A stretch of 9,019 bases of DNA from Candidatus Sulfotelmatobacter sp. (GTDB lineage: Bacteria; Acidobacteriota; Terriglobia; Terriglobales; Acidobacteriaceae): positions 1 to 9,019 of the forward strand of contig JASHRB010000388.1 of assembly GCA_030037575.1 (NCBI GenBank), read 5' to 3'. The position numbers and the translations under genes were made by a program. This document shows, in pieces, positions 1 to 6,482 of this stretch. Numbering within the stretch: position 1 is the stretch's first letter; every line of letters begins with the position of its first letter. The notes under the pieces are model-generated. The model was given only the letters and a program-made list of their open reading frames with translations. It was not told where the DNA came from and did no database searches.

Positions 1-123
1 TTTTGGATCCAGCTTCAGCTTCGTGGTTTTTTGGCGCATGACCGAGCGGCCGTTTTCAAAGACTGGTTCGTAGTAGCGCAGCAGCCAACAGTTGCCGACT
101 TGTTTGATCTGGCCCTTCTGCAT
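1..123 (-). CDS. Probable tyrosine recombinase/integrase, N-terminal fragment
   Basis: Reading leftwards from an ATG at 123, the frame stays open for 41 codons to the window edge, so the catalytic part lies outside. The visible residues (start MQKGQIKQVGNCWLLRYY, then a basic stretch with ENGRSVMRQKTTKL) have the pattern seen at the N-terminus of many phage or island integrases: a short basic leader, a 'W-x-x-R-Y-Y' strand, then 'G-R-x-x-R'. A GGAG Shine-Dalgarno motif (complement of 130-133) sits six bases before the ATG and supports the start. The start lies about 95 bp from a truncated tRNA 3' end, which is where an integrase of an integrated element is expected. No catalytic Arg, His or Tyr is in view, so the family call depends on the N-terminal pattern and the att-like context. 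Another DNA-binding protein of a mobile element is possible. Confidence 0.6.
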   Translation of the reverse strand, partial: MQKGQIKQVGNCWLLRYYEPVFENGRSVMRQKTTKLKLDPK

Positions 124-147
124 AGGAATCTCCGCTCCACAGTGTCT

Positions 148-167
148 TATGCACAACGTATGCACAA
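148..167. repeat. Tandem 9-bp direct repeat upstream of the integrase
   Basis: TATGCACAA occurs at 148-156 and again at 159-167, separated by CG, giving an 11-bp period close to one helical turn. It lies between the integrase start and the tRNA-derived attachment site. Repeats of this type in this position are commonly arm-type binding sites for integrase or sites for an excisionase or regulator. That role is inferred from position only. Confidence 0.5.
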
Positions 168-217
168 GATCACCTTTGTAACCGTATAAACAGCGGCGAT
201 TCCTAGTTTGTCACTGA

Positions 218-264
218 GTTTCCTAAACCGTTGGTCGGCGGTTCGACTCCGCCCGGGGCCTCCA
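218..264 (+). other. tRNA-Arg(CCT) 3' fragment, probable attachment site (attR)
   Basis: From the anticodon loop onward this stretch matches tRNA geometry base for base. The loop TTCCTAA is at 220-226 with anticodon CCT at 222-224. It is followed by the 3' anticodon strand ACCGT, a five-base variable loop, a TΨC stem GGCGG/CCGCC around TTCGACT (237-253), a seven-base acceptor strand CGGGGCC, discriminator T and an encoded CCA (262-264). The 5' half is absent: no GGCCCCG is found upstream, and the bases before the loop (TGAGT) do not pair with ACCGT. A break within the anticodon stem-loop is a typical crossover position for tyrosine integrases. The intact tRNA gene should lie at the other end of the element, to the left of the window. 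The fragment is not expected to make a functional tRNA. Confidence 0.75.
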
Positions 265-281
265 CACGGCTTGGCGCCGTG

Positions 282-306
282 AAAACGCCGGGGCGCCTTC
301 GGCCCG
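282..306 (-). terminator. Candidate terminator of the GH71/GH99-like gene
   Basis: On the minus strand, about 20 bp after the TAG stop of the hydrolase gene, CGGGC and GCCCCG can pair (five pairs and one bulged base) around a seven-base loop. GCG and TTTT follow. The T run is short and the stem imperfect, so this is only a candidate. A second hairpin (265-270 with 276-281) directly follows the tRNA fragment but lacks a T run on the plus strand. Confidence 0.3.
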
Positions 307-325
307 TCATAGCGCCAGGTCCGCG

Positions 326-2158
326 CTACTCAACCGTTACCACAACGCTGGTCGATATCTGACTCGCCCCCGAACTTCCCCGCACCGAAATAGTATAGGT
401 GTTCGCCGATGCACTCCCGGTAGAAGCAGCCGAAGATCCTCCGCAGGAACTCATCAGCATAGTGCCGCCAATGAACGCGCTCGCCAGCAGCACCACCAGC
501 ATTCGCCTTCTCGTGCGTCTATCTCCAAGAAGCACAAACACGCCGAACGAGAAGAACCAGCTGGCGTAGATGGGCCTTGAAGAGATTGGCGCGCTTCGTT
601 GCCGGTGCGTGTCCTGAGCAATGGTTGCCGAGTTGCTGATGGTCAGCGTGGAGGTTGCCGTCCCAGAGCCAGGCGCAATCGTTGCCGGAGAGAACGAGCA
701 GGTCAGATCCGACGGCAACGAAACGCAGGAGAGCGAGAGGCTGCCGTTGTTTGCCTCGGCCTGCGATACTGCGGTCACTGTTGTCTCACCGGACTTGCCG
801 CTTGCAACACTTACCGTTGCCGGAGACACGGTGAAGCTGAGGGACGAAGCAAGACCCGGGGAAACTCCGGATGCGGCGGGGCAAGCTGGCGTGTAGGTCA
901 GCGGCCCGGTAATGCGATTCGCAAAGTTCGGTTTGCCAACTGCTTGCACGAAGAGTTGATAGCTGCCCGCAGGAAGCGGAAAGCCGCACAGATTGGCTGA
1001 GTAGGATCCCGGTTCCGTCTGCGTCAGCGACATAAGGTTCTGCCCGTCAGTGCTGATGTAGACGATATAGTGATCGAGGGTATTTTCGTTGCCAGTAATG
1101 CTCCACTCTAGCGAGCCGGGCGATATGGAACCAGTCAGCGAGAAGCAGTTATCGATGCCCGACTCGATCTCGGTGCCTTCTTCGTAATCATTCCAGGTTA
1201 CAAGCTGCATATAAGGCAATTGCCTGCCTGAGTTGTAGAAGCTGTTCGCTTGCGCGAATGTTTGCAGCCAGGTTTGCCCGCACTGCTGCCCCATCACCCG
1301 CCCGGTGCCCCACGACGCGAGGCTATCGTTGAAGCCCTTGTAGGCTGCGCCGACTGTTTCGAGGTTCGGATAGGTCAGGCCGACACCGTAAAAACCGGAG
1401 AGATAGCTCATTCCGTAGTTCGGCAATTGCGGCATGACCCACGAATAGCTACCGTCGCTGAGGATATGAGCGAATCCGGCGCTGTCTTGAAAGAGAAAGC
1501 GCGGAGGCGTAGGAAGGGCTGCATTCACTGCCTCCCAATCAATTGAGTAGGAATCGTCAATGCCGAACTCGGTTACCACGGGCTGGCCCTGAATCGTGAA
1601 ATAAGCACTGGAGGTGAAATATTGCTGCTCGACGTATTGCAATTGCTGAATCAGTATCTGCTGCGGCGAGCAACTGGAGCAGAGATTTTGCGCAATCGCA
1701 CCGGCATCGACCATGATGGCAAATGTAAAGCCGGGATGCTGCTCCGCCGCATTCCGCACGAGTTGCGTGGCCTGATCGATGGAGTTATTCGCCCCGTACC
1801 AGTCGATGACCACGCCGTCGATGCCGCGGCTTACCATGTCGTTGATCTGGTTTTGCACTTGCGTGGGATCCGTCGAGCTGTAGCCGACATTCATGTGACC
1901 CGCTTGCCCGAACCAGAGCAACAGGTGCGCAAATACCTTCGTGGTATTGCCGGAATAGAGCAGGGTGTGAACGTCGACCTTGCTCACATTGTTCGCGCCG
2001 AGGTTGCCGTTCGTCTGGGTCGGGAAAGTGTTCGCGGCGCTGGTGTTGTTTCCAGTTTGAGCGGAGAGGGTGGTGGTAGGCACGACATAACTGTTCGATG
2101 CCCAACTTGCCAGCGGCATTGCGGTAAGCAGAAGTGCAGCAAATTGTGTACTACGCAT
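326..2158 (-). CDS. Secreted GH71/GH99-like TIM-barrel protein with Ig-like domain and C-terminal membrane tail
   Basis: This is a 610-residue exported protein, probably acting on polysaccharide outside the cytoplasm. Residues 1-20 form a signal peptide ending SWA. Residues about 72-340 resemble the GH71/GH99-like barrel: the strand motif KVFAHLLLWFG (74-84), GIDGVVIDWYG (112-122) with candidate acidic residue D119, and VTWNDYEEGTEIE (320-332), whose acidic cluster matches the TWND-x-x-E region of GH71 glucanases. Residues about 440-510 form an Ig-like domain of the bacterial 'SVSPATVSV...CSFSPATI' type. The tail has a hydrophobic segment (about 531-545), RRTRRR (547-552), a second hydrophobic segment (553-568), SSCGG (570-574), and a short beta-rich end. 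The ATG at 2158 is chosen because the signal peptide begins there; the nearby GAGGG is only three bases away. Substrate is unknown; alpha-glucan and mannan are both possible for the superfamily. Confidence 0.8.
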   Translation of the reverse strand: MRSTQFAALLLTAMPLASWASNSYVVPTTTLSAQTGNNTSAANTFPTQTNGNLGANNVSKVDVHTLLYSGNTTKVFAHLLLWFGQAGHMNVGYSSTDPTQVQNQINDMVSRGIDGVVIDWYGANNSIDQATQLVRNAAEQHPGFTFAIMVDAGAIAQNLCSSCSPQQILIQQLQYVEQQYFTSSAYFTIQGQPVVTEFGIDDSYSIDWEAVNAALPTPPRFLFQDSAGFAHILSDGSYSWVMPQLPNYGMSYLSGFYGVGLTYPNLETVGAAYKGFNDSLASWGTGRVMGQQCGQTWLQTFAQANSFYNSGRQLPYMQLVTWNDYEEGTEIESGIDNCFSLTGSISPGSLEWSITGNENTLDHYIVYISTDGQNLMSLTQTEPGSYSANLCGFPLPAGSYQLFVQAVGKPNFANRITGPLTYTPACPAASGVSPGLASSLSFTVSPATVSVASGKSGETTVTAVSQAEANNGSLSLSCVSLPSDLTCSFSPATIAPGSGTATSTLTISNSATIAQDTHRQRSAPISSRPIYASWFFSFGVFVLLGDRRTRRRMLVVLLASAFIGGTMLMSSCGGSSAASTGSASANTYTISVRGSSGASQISTSVVVTVE

Positions 2159-2217
2159 TAGCCCTCGGAAATGAAGAAGTCAGGGATCTTGCTGAGTCCT
2201 GCAAATTTTGTTTTGCT

Positions 2218-2237
2218 CTTGATTTGGCCAGCTCAAG
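2218..2237. promoter_or_regulatory. TGGCCA-centred dyad in the divergent intergenic region
   Basis: CTTGA (2218-2222) and TCAAG (2233-2237) are perfect inverted arms around a central palindrome TGGCCA (2225-2230). Sixteen of the 20 positions obey the dyad symmetry; only the TT and GC between arms and centre do not. It lies 60 bp upstream of the hydrolase start and about 205 bp upstream of the chosen start of the FG-GAP gene, so a dimeric regulator bound here could affect one or both divergent genes. No convincing sigma-70 -35/-10 pair was found in 2159-2442. Confidence 0.3.
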
Positions 2238-2442
2238 GGTGCATTCGGTCGCGCTGCGAGTCCTGTGATTGGCCTGGGTCTATCTGGGATTGATGGTCAG
2301 GTTACCAGCTAGGCCGGCAACAACGTAGATTTCAAGAGTTCAGAAACCTTTGTGTTCGTGCAGCCTTAATGCGCAAACGGAGACAAGTGAAGATGGCAAA
2401 GAGCCGCTGGCCAAGTGCCGGGGAGAGCATGTAGTACAGTGC

Positions 2443-4182
2443 ATGTTTATGCCCCAGGGTCGTTGGCCTGCACGATGTGCGCTGTGGTTGGTAGTCTTGG
2501 GTATCGGCTCTGCCGCTGCACAGGTTGCACATTCCTCGCAGTCCAACGCAGCAGGAAATTTCAGAGACATTACCGCCGCCGCGGAAGTTCACTTTCAACA
2601 CGCCGCGCCGCACACCTCGCGGAAATATCTGCTGGAAACCATGGCTCCCGGCGTTGCCTTGTTCGATTACGACAACGACGGCCGCCTCGACATCTTCGTA
2701 ACCAACGGCGCACCCATCACGGATCCGACGCCTAGAGGAACGATTCCGCAGAAAACGGGGCCCGAATATTGGAATCGTCTTTACCATCAGAAACCCGACG
2801 GCACATTCGAAGATGTAACCGAAAGGGCTGGATTGCAGGGCATCGGCTACGGCATGGGCGTGGCCGTCGGCGACTACGACAACGATGGCTACGAAGATTT
2901 GTTCGTCACCGCATACGGCGGCAACCGGCTTTACCACAATAACGGCGACGGAACGTTCACCGATGTGACGGAGTCCGCGGGCGTTGGCGGCAGCGGATGG
3001 TCCAGCGGTGCAGCCTGGGTCGATCTCGACAACGATGGCCTGCTCGATCTTGTGGTGGTGAGGTATGTCCGGTGGGATTTTTCCGACATCTGGTGCGGGC
3101 CTCCGAATGTGCGGTTCTTTTGCCATCCGGATATATTTCCTCCCATTACCATGCTGGCTTACCACAATGAGGGCAATGGTCGCTTCACTGAAGTTGCGCA
3201 GAAAATCGGACTGGCGAAACCGGCGAAAGGATTAGGCATTGCCATTGGCGACTACGACCGCGACGGGCACATCGATGTTTTCGTGGCCAACGACTCGTGG
3301 CCGGAGTTTCTCTTTCACAACAAGGGCGATGGAACATTCGAGGAAGTGGGTTTCGCTGCCGAAGCCGCGCTCGACGGGGATGGCAGAACGTTTGCAGGCA
3401 TGGGCGTCGACTTCGCCGACTATAACAACGACGGCTTTCCGGATTTGTTTGTCGACGATCTGGCCAATCAGATGTATGCGCTTTACCTGAACAACCGCGA
3501 TGGAATATTTAGTTATCAAAGCTATATCAGCGGACTTTCCCGGATGACACGACTGCACTCCGGATGGGGCGCGCGGTTTTTCGATTACGACAACGATGGC
3601 TGGAAAGATCTGTTGATCGCGCAGGGCCATGATCTCGACACGATTGAGAAGGTGAACCCGCAGTTGCATTATCGCGAGCCGATGATGCTGCTGCGAAACA
3701 CCGGCAAGGGATTTGTGGATGTTTCGTCCGGGTCGGGCGAAGTTTTTCGTGAACCGTGGGTGGGGCGTGGATTGGCGGTCGGCGATCTCGACAACGATGG
3801 CCGCGTCGACGCTGTCGTGGCAACGAATGGGGGGCCGCTGCACATCATTCACAACGAGACTCAAACTGCGAATCACTGGCTAACCTTGAAGCTCGTAGGG
3901 CATAAGAGCAACCGCGACGCGATTGGTGCCAACGTTAAATTAACCACTGGGCAGGGTTCGCAATGGGTCACGGTGACGACAGCATCGAGTTATCTTTCCT
4001 CGAGCGATAAGCGCGCGCACTTTGGATTGGGAACCGAGACGACTGCGCAGTCGGTTGAGATTCGCTGGCCGAGCGGCATTATTCAAACTTTGAAACAGGT
4101 GCGGGGAGATCAGATTCTGCAGGTGGATGAGCCCGTCATACCGAATTCATCTAAGAAATTTGGAAGCCCTAACGTTCGCTAG
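2443..4182 (+). CDS. Secreted FG-GAP/VCBS repeat protein with C-terminal UnbV/ASPIC domain (CRTAC1-like)
   Basis: This is a 579-residue exported beta-propeller protein. The frame is open from a TTG at 2350, but the ATG at 2443 (or 2449, two codons on) is preferred because a normal signal peptide follows: WPAR, a hydrophobic run ALWLVVLGIG, then SAAAQ. Seven calcium-type loops of the form D-x-D/N-x-D-G-x-x-D begin at residues 75, 144, 194, 270, 326, 381 and 448, which fits a seven-bladed FG-GAP propeller. Residues about 477-566 (NHWLTLKLVG... to ...VEIRWPSG) match the UnbV/ASPIC domain that ends bacterial CRTAC1-like proteins. Such proteins are abundant in Acidobacteriota; their ligands are mostly unknown, and extracellular calcium-dependent binding is the usual inference. 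The gene is divergent from the hydrolase and overlaps the convergent FecR-like gene by 14 bp. No good Shine-Dalgarno sequence precedes either ATG at normal spacing; GGGGAGAG at 2420-2427 is 15 bp away. Confidence 0.85.
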   Translation: MFMPQGRWPARCALWLVVLGIGSAAAQVAHSSQSNAAGNFRDITAAAEVHFQHAAPHTSRKYLLETMAPGVALFDYDNDGRLDIFVTNGAPITDPTPRGTIPQKTGPEYWNRLYHQKPDGTFEDVTERAGLQGIGYGMGVAVGDYDNDGYEDLFVTAYGGNRLYHNNGDGTFTDVTESAGVGGSGWSSGAAWVDLDNDGLLDLVVVRYVRWDFSDIWCGPPNVRFFCHPDIFPPITMLAYHNEGNGRFTEVAQKIGLAKPAKGLGIAIGDYDRDGHIDVFVANDSWPEFLFHNKGDGTFEEVGFAAEAALDGDGRTFAGMGVDFADYNNDGFPDLFVDDLANQMYALYLNNRDGIFSYQSYISGLSRMTRLHSGWGARFFDYDNDGWKDLLIAQGHDLDTIEKVNPQLHYREPMMLLRNTGKGFVDVSSGSGEVFREPWVGRGLAVGDLDNDGRVDAVVATNGGPLHIIHNETQTANHWLTLKLVGHKSNRDAIGANVKLTTGQGSQWVTVTTASSYLSSSDKRAHFGLGTETTAQSVEIRWPSGIIQTLKQVRGDQILQVDEPVIPNSSKKFGSPNVR

Positions 4183-4915
4183 GGTCCGTGTTACTCATCT
4201 CGGGCTGGCTCGAGCCCCGGCAAAAAATCAGGCAAAGCACCAGGCCGCCGACCGCGGCCCCGCCGCCAATCTCGAGCCATTTCGAGTTCAATATGCTTCC
4301 CGCGGAGCTGGGCGTCGATACCACGCCGCAGGCGTCGGCATCGCTGTGTTTCTCCTGTTCGCCCTCCCGCACTATGGCAGAGCGAAACCCGACGCTTTTC
4401 TTGGATGCTTTTTGCAATTGGCCGGTCTGCGTGATTTTTACATCGTTTTTCTTCGCATCCACTTGAATGGTTCCGCCGCTATCGGATGCGTCATACTCCG
4501 TGCGTTCGGGGTTGACCGGCTCCACCTTCAGGCAGTTCACACGGACGCTGAATGCAGTGGCTGTTCCCACCGACAAACGGCCGTGCTCGAGGAAGATCGA
4601 ATTGCCTTCGAATTTCAGCGCCGATTCGGGCTGAACCAGAACGGAGGAGCCTTGGGCATCAAGATCGGCGACGAAACCTGGGCGTGTCTCCAGAAAATCG
4701 CCGGGAAAAACAGAACCGGAATCAACTGCCTCTGCCCCGTTTACGAAAACGCCTCCCTTCGTGTGCAAAACGGCGGCACCCGCCTCCGCACCGCTGCCCG
4801 GCGCGGCGTTCTGCGCCACCAGGGACAACGGGAACAGAACGATCATCACCGAAGAAACGATACTGCGCCTTCCGATCACGCACGTATCCGCAGAGAATTT
4901 GGCACACAGCCCCAA
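4169..4915 (-). CDS. FecR-like domain membrane protein
   Basis: The 248-residue product appears exported and anchored at its C-terminus. Residues about 16-35 (RRSIVSSVMIVLFPLSLVAQ) look like a signal peptide. Residues about 48-165 form a beta-rich stretch resembling the FecR domain: GGVFVNGAEAVDSGSVFPGD, then a 'VLVQPESALKFEGNSIFLEHG' type segment (92-112) and GGTIQVDAKKNDVKIT. A glycine-rich transmembrane helix follows (214-232, LEIGGGAAVGGLVLCLIFC) with a short polar tail. The longest frame starts with TTG at 4915. A GTG at 4879 or an ATG at 4846 would give a tighter signal peptide, and none has a strong Shine-Dalgarno motif, so the start is uncertain. Classical FecR relays a TonB-receptor signal to a FecI sigma factor, but neither partner is visible here and there is no cytoplasmic anti-sigma domain. 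It may instead be a structural or surface protein that borrows the FecR fold. The 3' end overlaps the FG-GAP gene by 14 bp. Confidence 0.65.
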   Translation of the reverse strand: MGLCAKFSADTCVIGRRSIVSSVMIVLFPLSLVAQNAAPGSGAEAGAAVLHTKGGVFVNGAEAVDSGSVFPGDFLETRPGFVADLDAQGSSVLVQPESALKFEGNSIFLEHGRLSVGTATAFSVRVNCLKVEPVNPERTEYDASDSGGTIQVDAKKNDVKITQTGQLQKASKKSVGFRSAIVREGEQEKHSDADACGVVSTPSSAGSILNSKWLEIGGGAAVGGLVLCLIFCRGSSQPEMSNTDPSER

Positions 4916-5070
4916 TTGGAAATGCTATCCGGCCGCTGCCCGGCCGTCTATTAGCTCATAAGGTGCAGCACGAATGGTATGGCGCCGGCACTTTGCCTGC
5001 GCTTCGCCCGCAAACTCCGGTATGCTTGGCAGGCACGCGTTTGGCGTGTTTCACGAGCATTCTCGCAGCT

Positions 5071-5853
5071 ATGGAACTGAACCCAGCCAACCAATCGGCA
5101 ATCGAGTTCAGCGAGGTTGCCTACACGCTGCCCACCGGCCAACCGCTGCTTTCGGGATTCAATCTGCAAGTGCGGCGGGGTGAAACTCTGCTGCTCCTTG
5201 GCCGCAGTGGCTCGGGAAAAACCACCACGCTGAAGCTGATCAATCGGTTGCTCGTTCCGAGCGCCGGGGATGTGTGCGTAAACGGCGCGTCGAACGCGAA
5301 CAGCGACATCATTCAGTTGCGGCGCAGCATCGGTTATGTGATTCAGGATGTCGGCTTGTTTCCGCATTTTACTGTGGAAAGGAATATCGGCCTCATTCCC
5401 CGCTTGGAAAACTGGCCTGCCGGGAGAATTCAGAGTCGTGTCCAAGAACTGCTTCACCTTGTCGGCTTGGAAGCGAATCTTGCGACGCGCTATCCGCATC
5501 AGCTTTCCGGCGGACAGCGGCAGCGAGTCGGAGTGGCGCGCGCGCTGGCCGCGGACCCTTCGATCCTGCTCATGGACGAGCCGTTCGGAGCGCTCGACGC
5601 CCTTACTCGCGACCAGCTGCAGCGCGAGTTCTTATCGTTGCAACAGCGCCTGCACAAAACCGTCGTGTTTGTCACTCACGACCTGCGCGAGGCGATGCGG
5701 CTGGGCTCGCGAATTGCGCTGATGGACGGCGGACGCTTGATCACGGTGCTTACTCCGCAGCAATTCATGCAATCGACAAACGATTTGGCCGCCGCGTATG
5801 TGCAGGCTTTCGCCGACGGTTTCGATTTTGGGGCGAACCGGGGCGCATCATGA
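5071..5853 (+). CDS. ABC importer ATPase, quaternary-amine (OpuCA/OsmV-like) type, without CBS domains
   Basis: This is the cytoplasmic nucleotide-binding subunit that powers an importer with the next two genes. Of 260 residues, the motifs are Walker A GRSGSGKT (44-51), Q-loop Q92, signature LSGGQ (145-149), Walker B ILLMDE (165-170) and switch H203. The stretch after Walker A (LKLINRL) and IGYVIQDVGLFPH (87-99) are characteristic of the glycine betaine/choline/carnitine ATPases. OpuCA and OsmV are usually near 380 residues because of C-terminal CBS domains. This protein stops soon after the ATPase core, so those sensor domains are missing. The frame is open far upstream, but ATG 5071 is chosen because the family N-terminus begins there. 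TTG 5041 is an in-frame alternative; no strong ribosome site is visible. The stop overlaps the permease start as ATGA (5850-5853), indicating translational coupling. No clear promoter was found in 4916-5070. Confidence 0.9.
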   Translation: MELNPANQSAIEFSEVAYTLPTGQPLLSGFNLQVRRGETLLLLGRSGSGKTTTLKLINRLLVPSAGDVCVNGASNANSDIIQLRRSIGYVIQDVGLFPHFTVERNIGLIPRLENWPAGRIQSRVQELLHLVGLEANLATRYPHQLSGGQRQRVGVARALAADPSILLMDEPFGALDALTRDQLQREFLSLQQRLHKTVVFVTHDLREAMRLGSRIALMDGGRLITVLTPQQFMQSTNDLAAAYVQAFADGFDFGANRGAS

Positions 5854-6482
5854 ACCTGTTTCACTTTGTGGCAGAGAATCACCAGCAAATTCTGGAGCTT
5901 ACGCTCGAGCATTTCTGGCTCGTGGGCATCTCCACACTGCTGGCGGTCGCCGTCGGAATTCCTTTGGGCATCATGAGTGCACGCTGGCCGGTATGGAACA
6001 AACCGGTGCTCGGGACTGCAAATATTATTCAGACGATTCCGAGCCTGGCGCTGTTCGGTTTTCTGCTTCCCGTCCCGTGGCTGGGAGATCGCGCCGACCG
6101 GCTGGCGGTATTGGCGCTTACGCTTTACGCGTTGCTGCCCATCATTCGCAACACGTACACCGGCATTCGCGCCGTCGATCCCGCGGTGCTTGAGGCCGGA
6201 CGGGGCATGGGCCTCACTGACCGTCAACTGCTGCTGCAGGTGGAGTTGCCCCTGGCAGCGGGAGTGATTCTTGCCGGAGTTCGGGTCGCGGTGGTGGTTT
6301 CGGTGGGGCTGGCGACCATTGCCGCGGCGATTGGAGCCGGGGGGTTGGGCGAATTCATTTTTCGCGGTCTTGCCATGGTGAACAATCAGCTCATCCTCGC
6401 CGGCGCCATTCCCGCTGCGCTGCTCGCGCTGGCAGCCGACTTCGGCCTGGGATGGATCGAGAGGCGCCTGCGTCTCCAATGA
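5850..6482 (+). CDS. ABC importer permease, OpuCB/OsmW-like
   Basis: This 210-residue inner-membrane permease is the usual size for the OpuCB family. It contains several hydrophobic helices (about 24-42, 54-75, 84-100, 136-163, 180-198). The signature IIQTIPSLALFGFLLPV (59-75) is characteristic of betaine-type permeases. The coupling EAA-like loop, EAGRGMGLTDRQLLLQVELP (115-134), contacts the ATPase. Only one permease gene is present, whereas OpuC systems have two (OpuCB and OpuCD), so a homodimer is inferred. The ATG overlaps the ATPase stop as ATGA, and the gene's own stop overlaps the binding-protein start in the same way (6479-6482). This makes a tightly coupled three-gene transcript. Substrate cannot be read from the permease. 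Confidence 0.9.
   Translation: MNLFHFVAENHQQILELTLEHFWLVGISTLLAVAVGIPLGIMSARWPVWNKPVLGTANIIQTIPSLALFGFLLPVPWLGDRADRLAVLALTLYALLPIIRNTYTGIRAVDPAVLEAGRGMGLTDRQLLLQVELPLAAGVILAGVRVAVVVSVGLATIAAAIGAGGLGEFIFRGLAMVNNQLILAGAIPAALLALAADFGLGWIERRLRLQ

Noticed and set aside
189..264. A complete tRNA gene ending at 264.
   Set aside because: There is no 5' acceptor strand or D-arm, and the bases before the anticodon loop do not pair with the 3' strand.
2420..2434. Shine-Dalgarno-like GGGGAGAG followed by ATG TAG, resembling a minimal start-stop upstream frame.
   Set aside because: The motif is only one base from the ATG, too close for normal initiation, and the frame has no coding content.
2350..2442. 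In-frame TTG extension of the FG-GAP gene giving 610 residues.
   Set aside because: The extension adds 31 residues ahead of a clear signal peptide and has no ribosome site; ATG 2443 or 2449 fits better. The equal length to the neighbouring hydrolase (610) is coincidence.
2332..3876. Minus-strand open frames rich in Val/Ile opposite the FG-GAP gene.
   Set aside because: They are antisense shadows of the repeated Asp/Asn/Gly codons (GAC/GAT read as GTC/ATC) and have no recognisable domain or start signal.
4552..5070. Long open extension upstream of the ABC ATPase.
   Set aside because: It overlaps the FecR-like gene on the other strand, shows low-complexity Arg/Pro-rich content typical of a shadow frame, and the ATPase family N-terminus begins at 5071.
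4916..5070. Sigma-70 promoter for the importer operon (TTGCCT with TATGCT, or TTGGCA with TGCTAT).
   Set aside because: The spacing is 22 bp in the first pair and the -10 match is poor in the second; neither is convincing.
5274..5849. Open frame overlapping the ATPase gene and continuing in frame into the permease.
   Set aside because: The part before 5850 is an Arg/Ser/Ala-rich shadow of the ATPase; the permease begins at the ATGA overlap.
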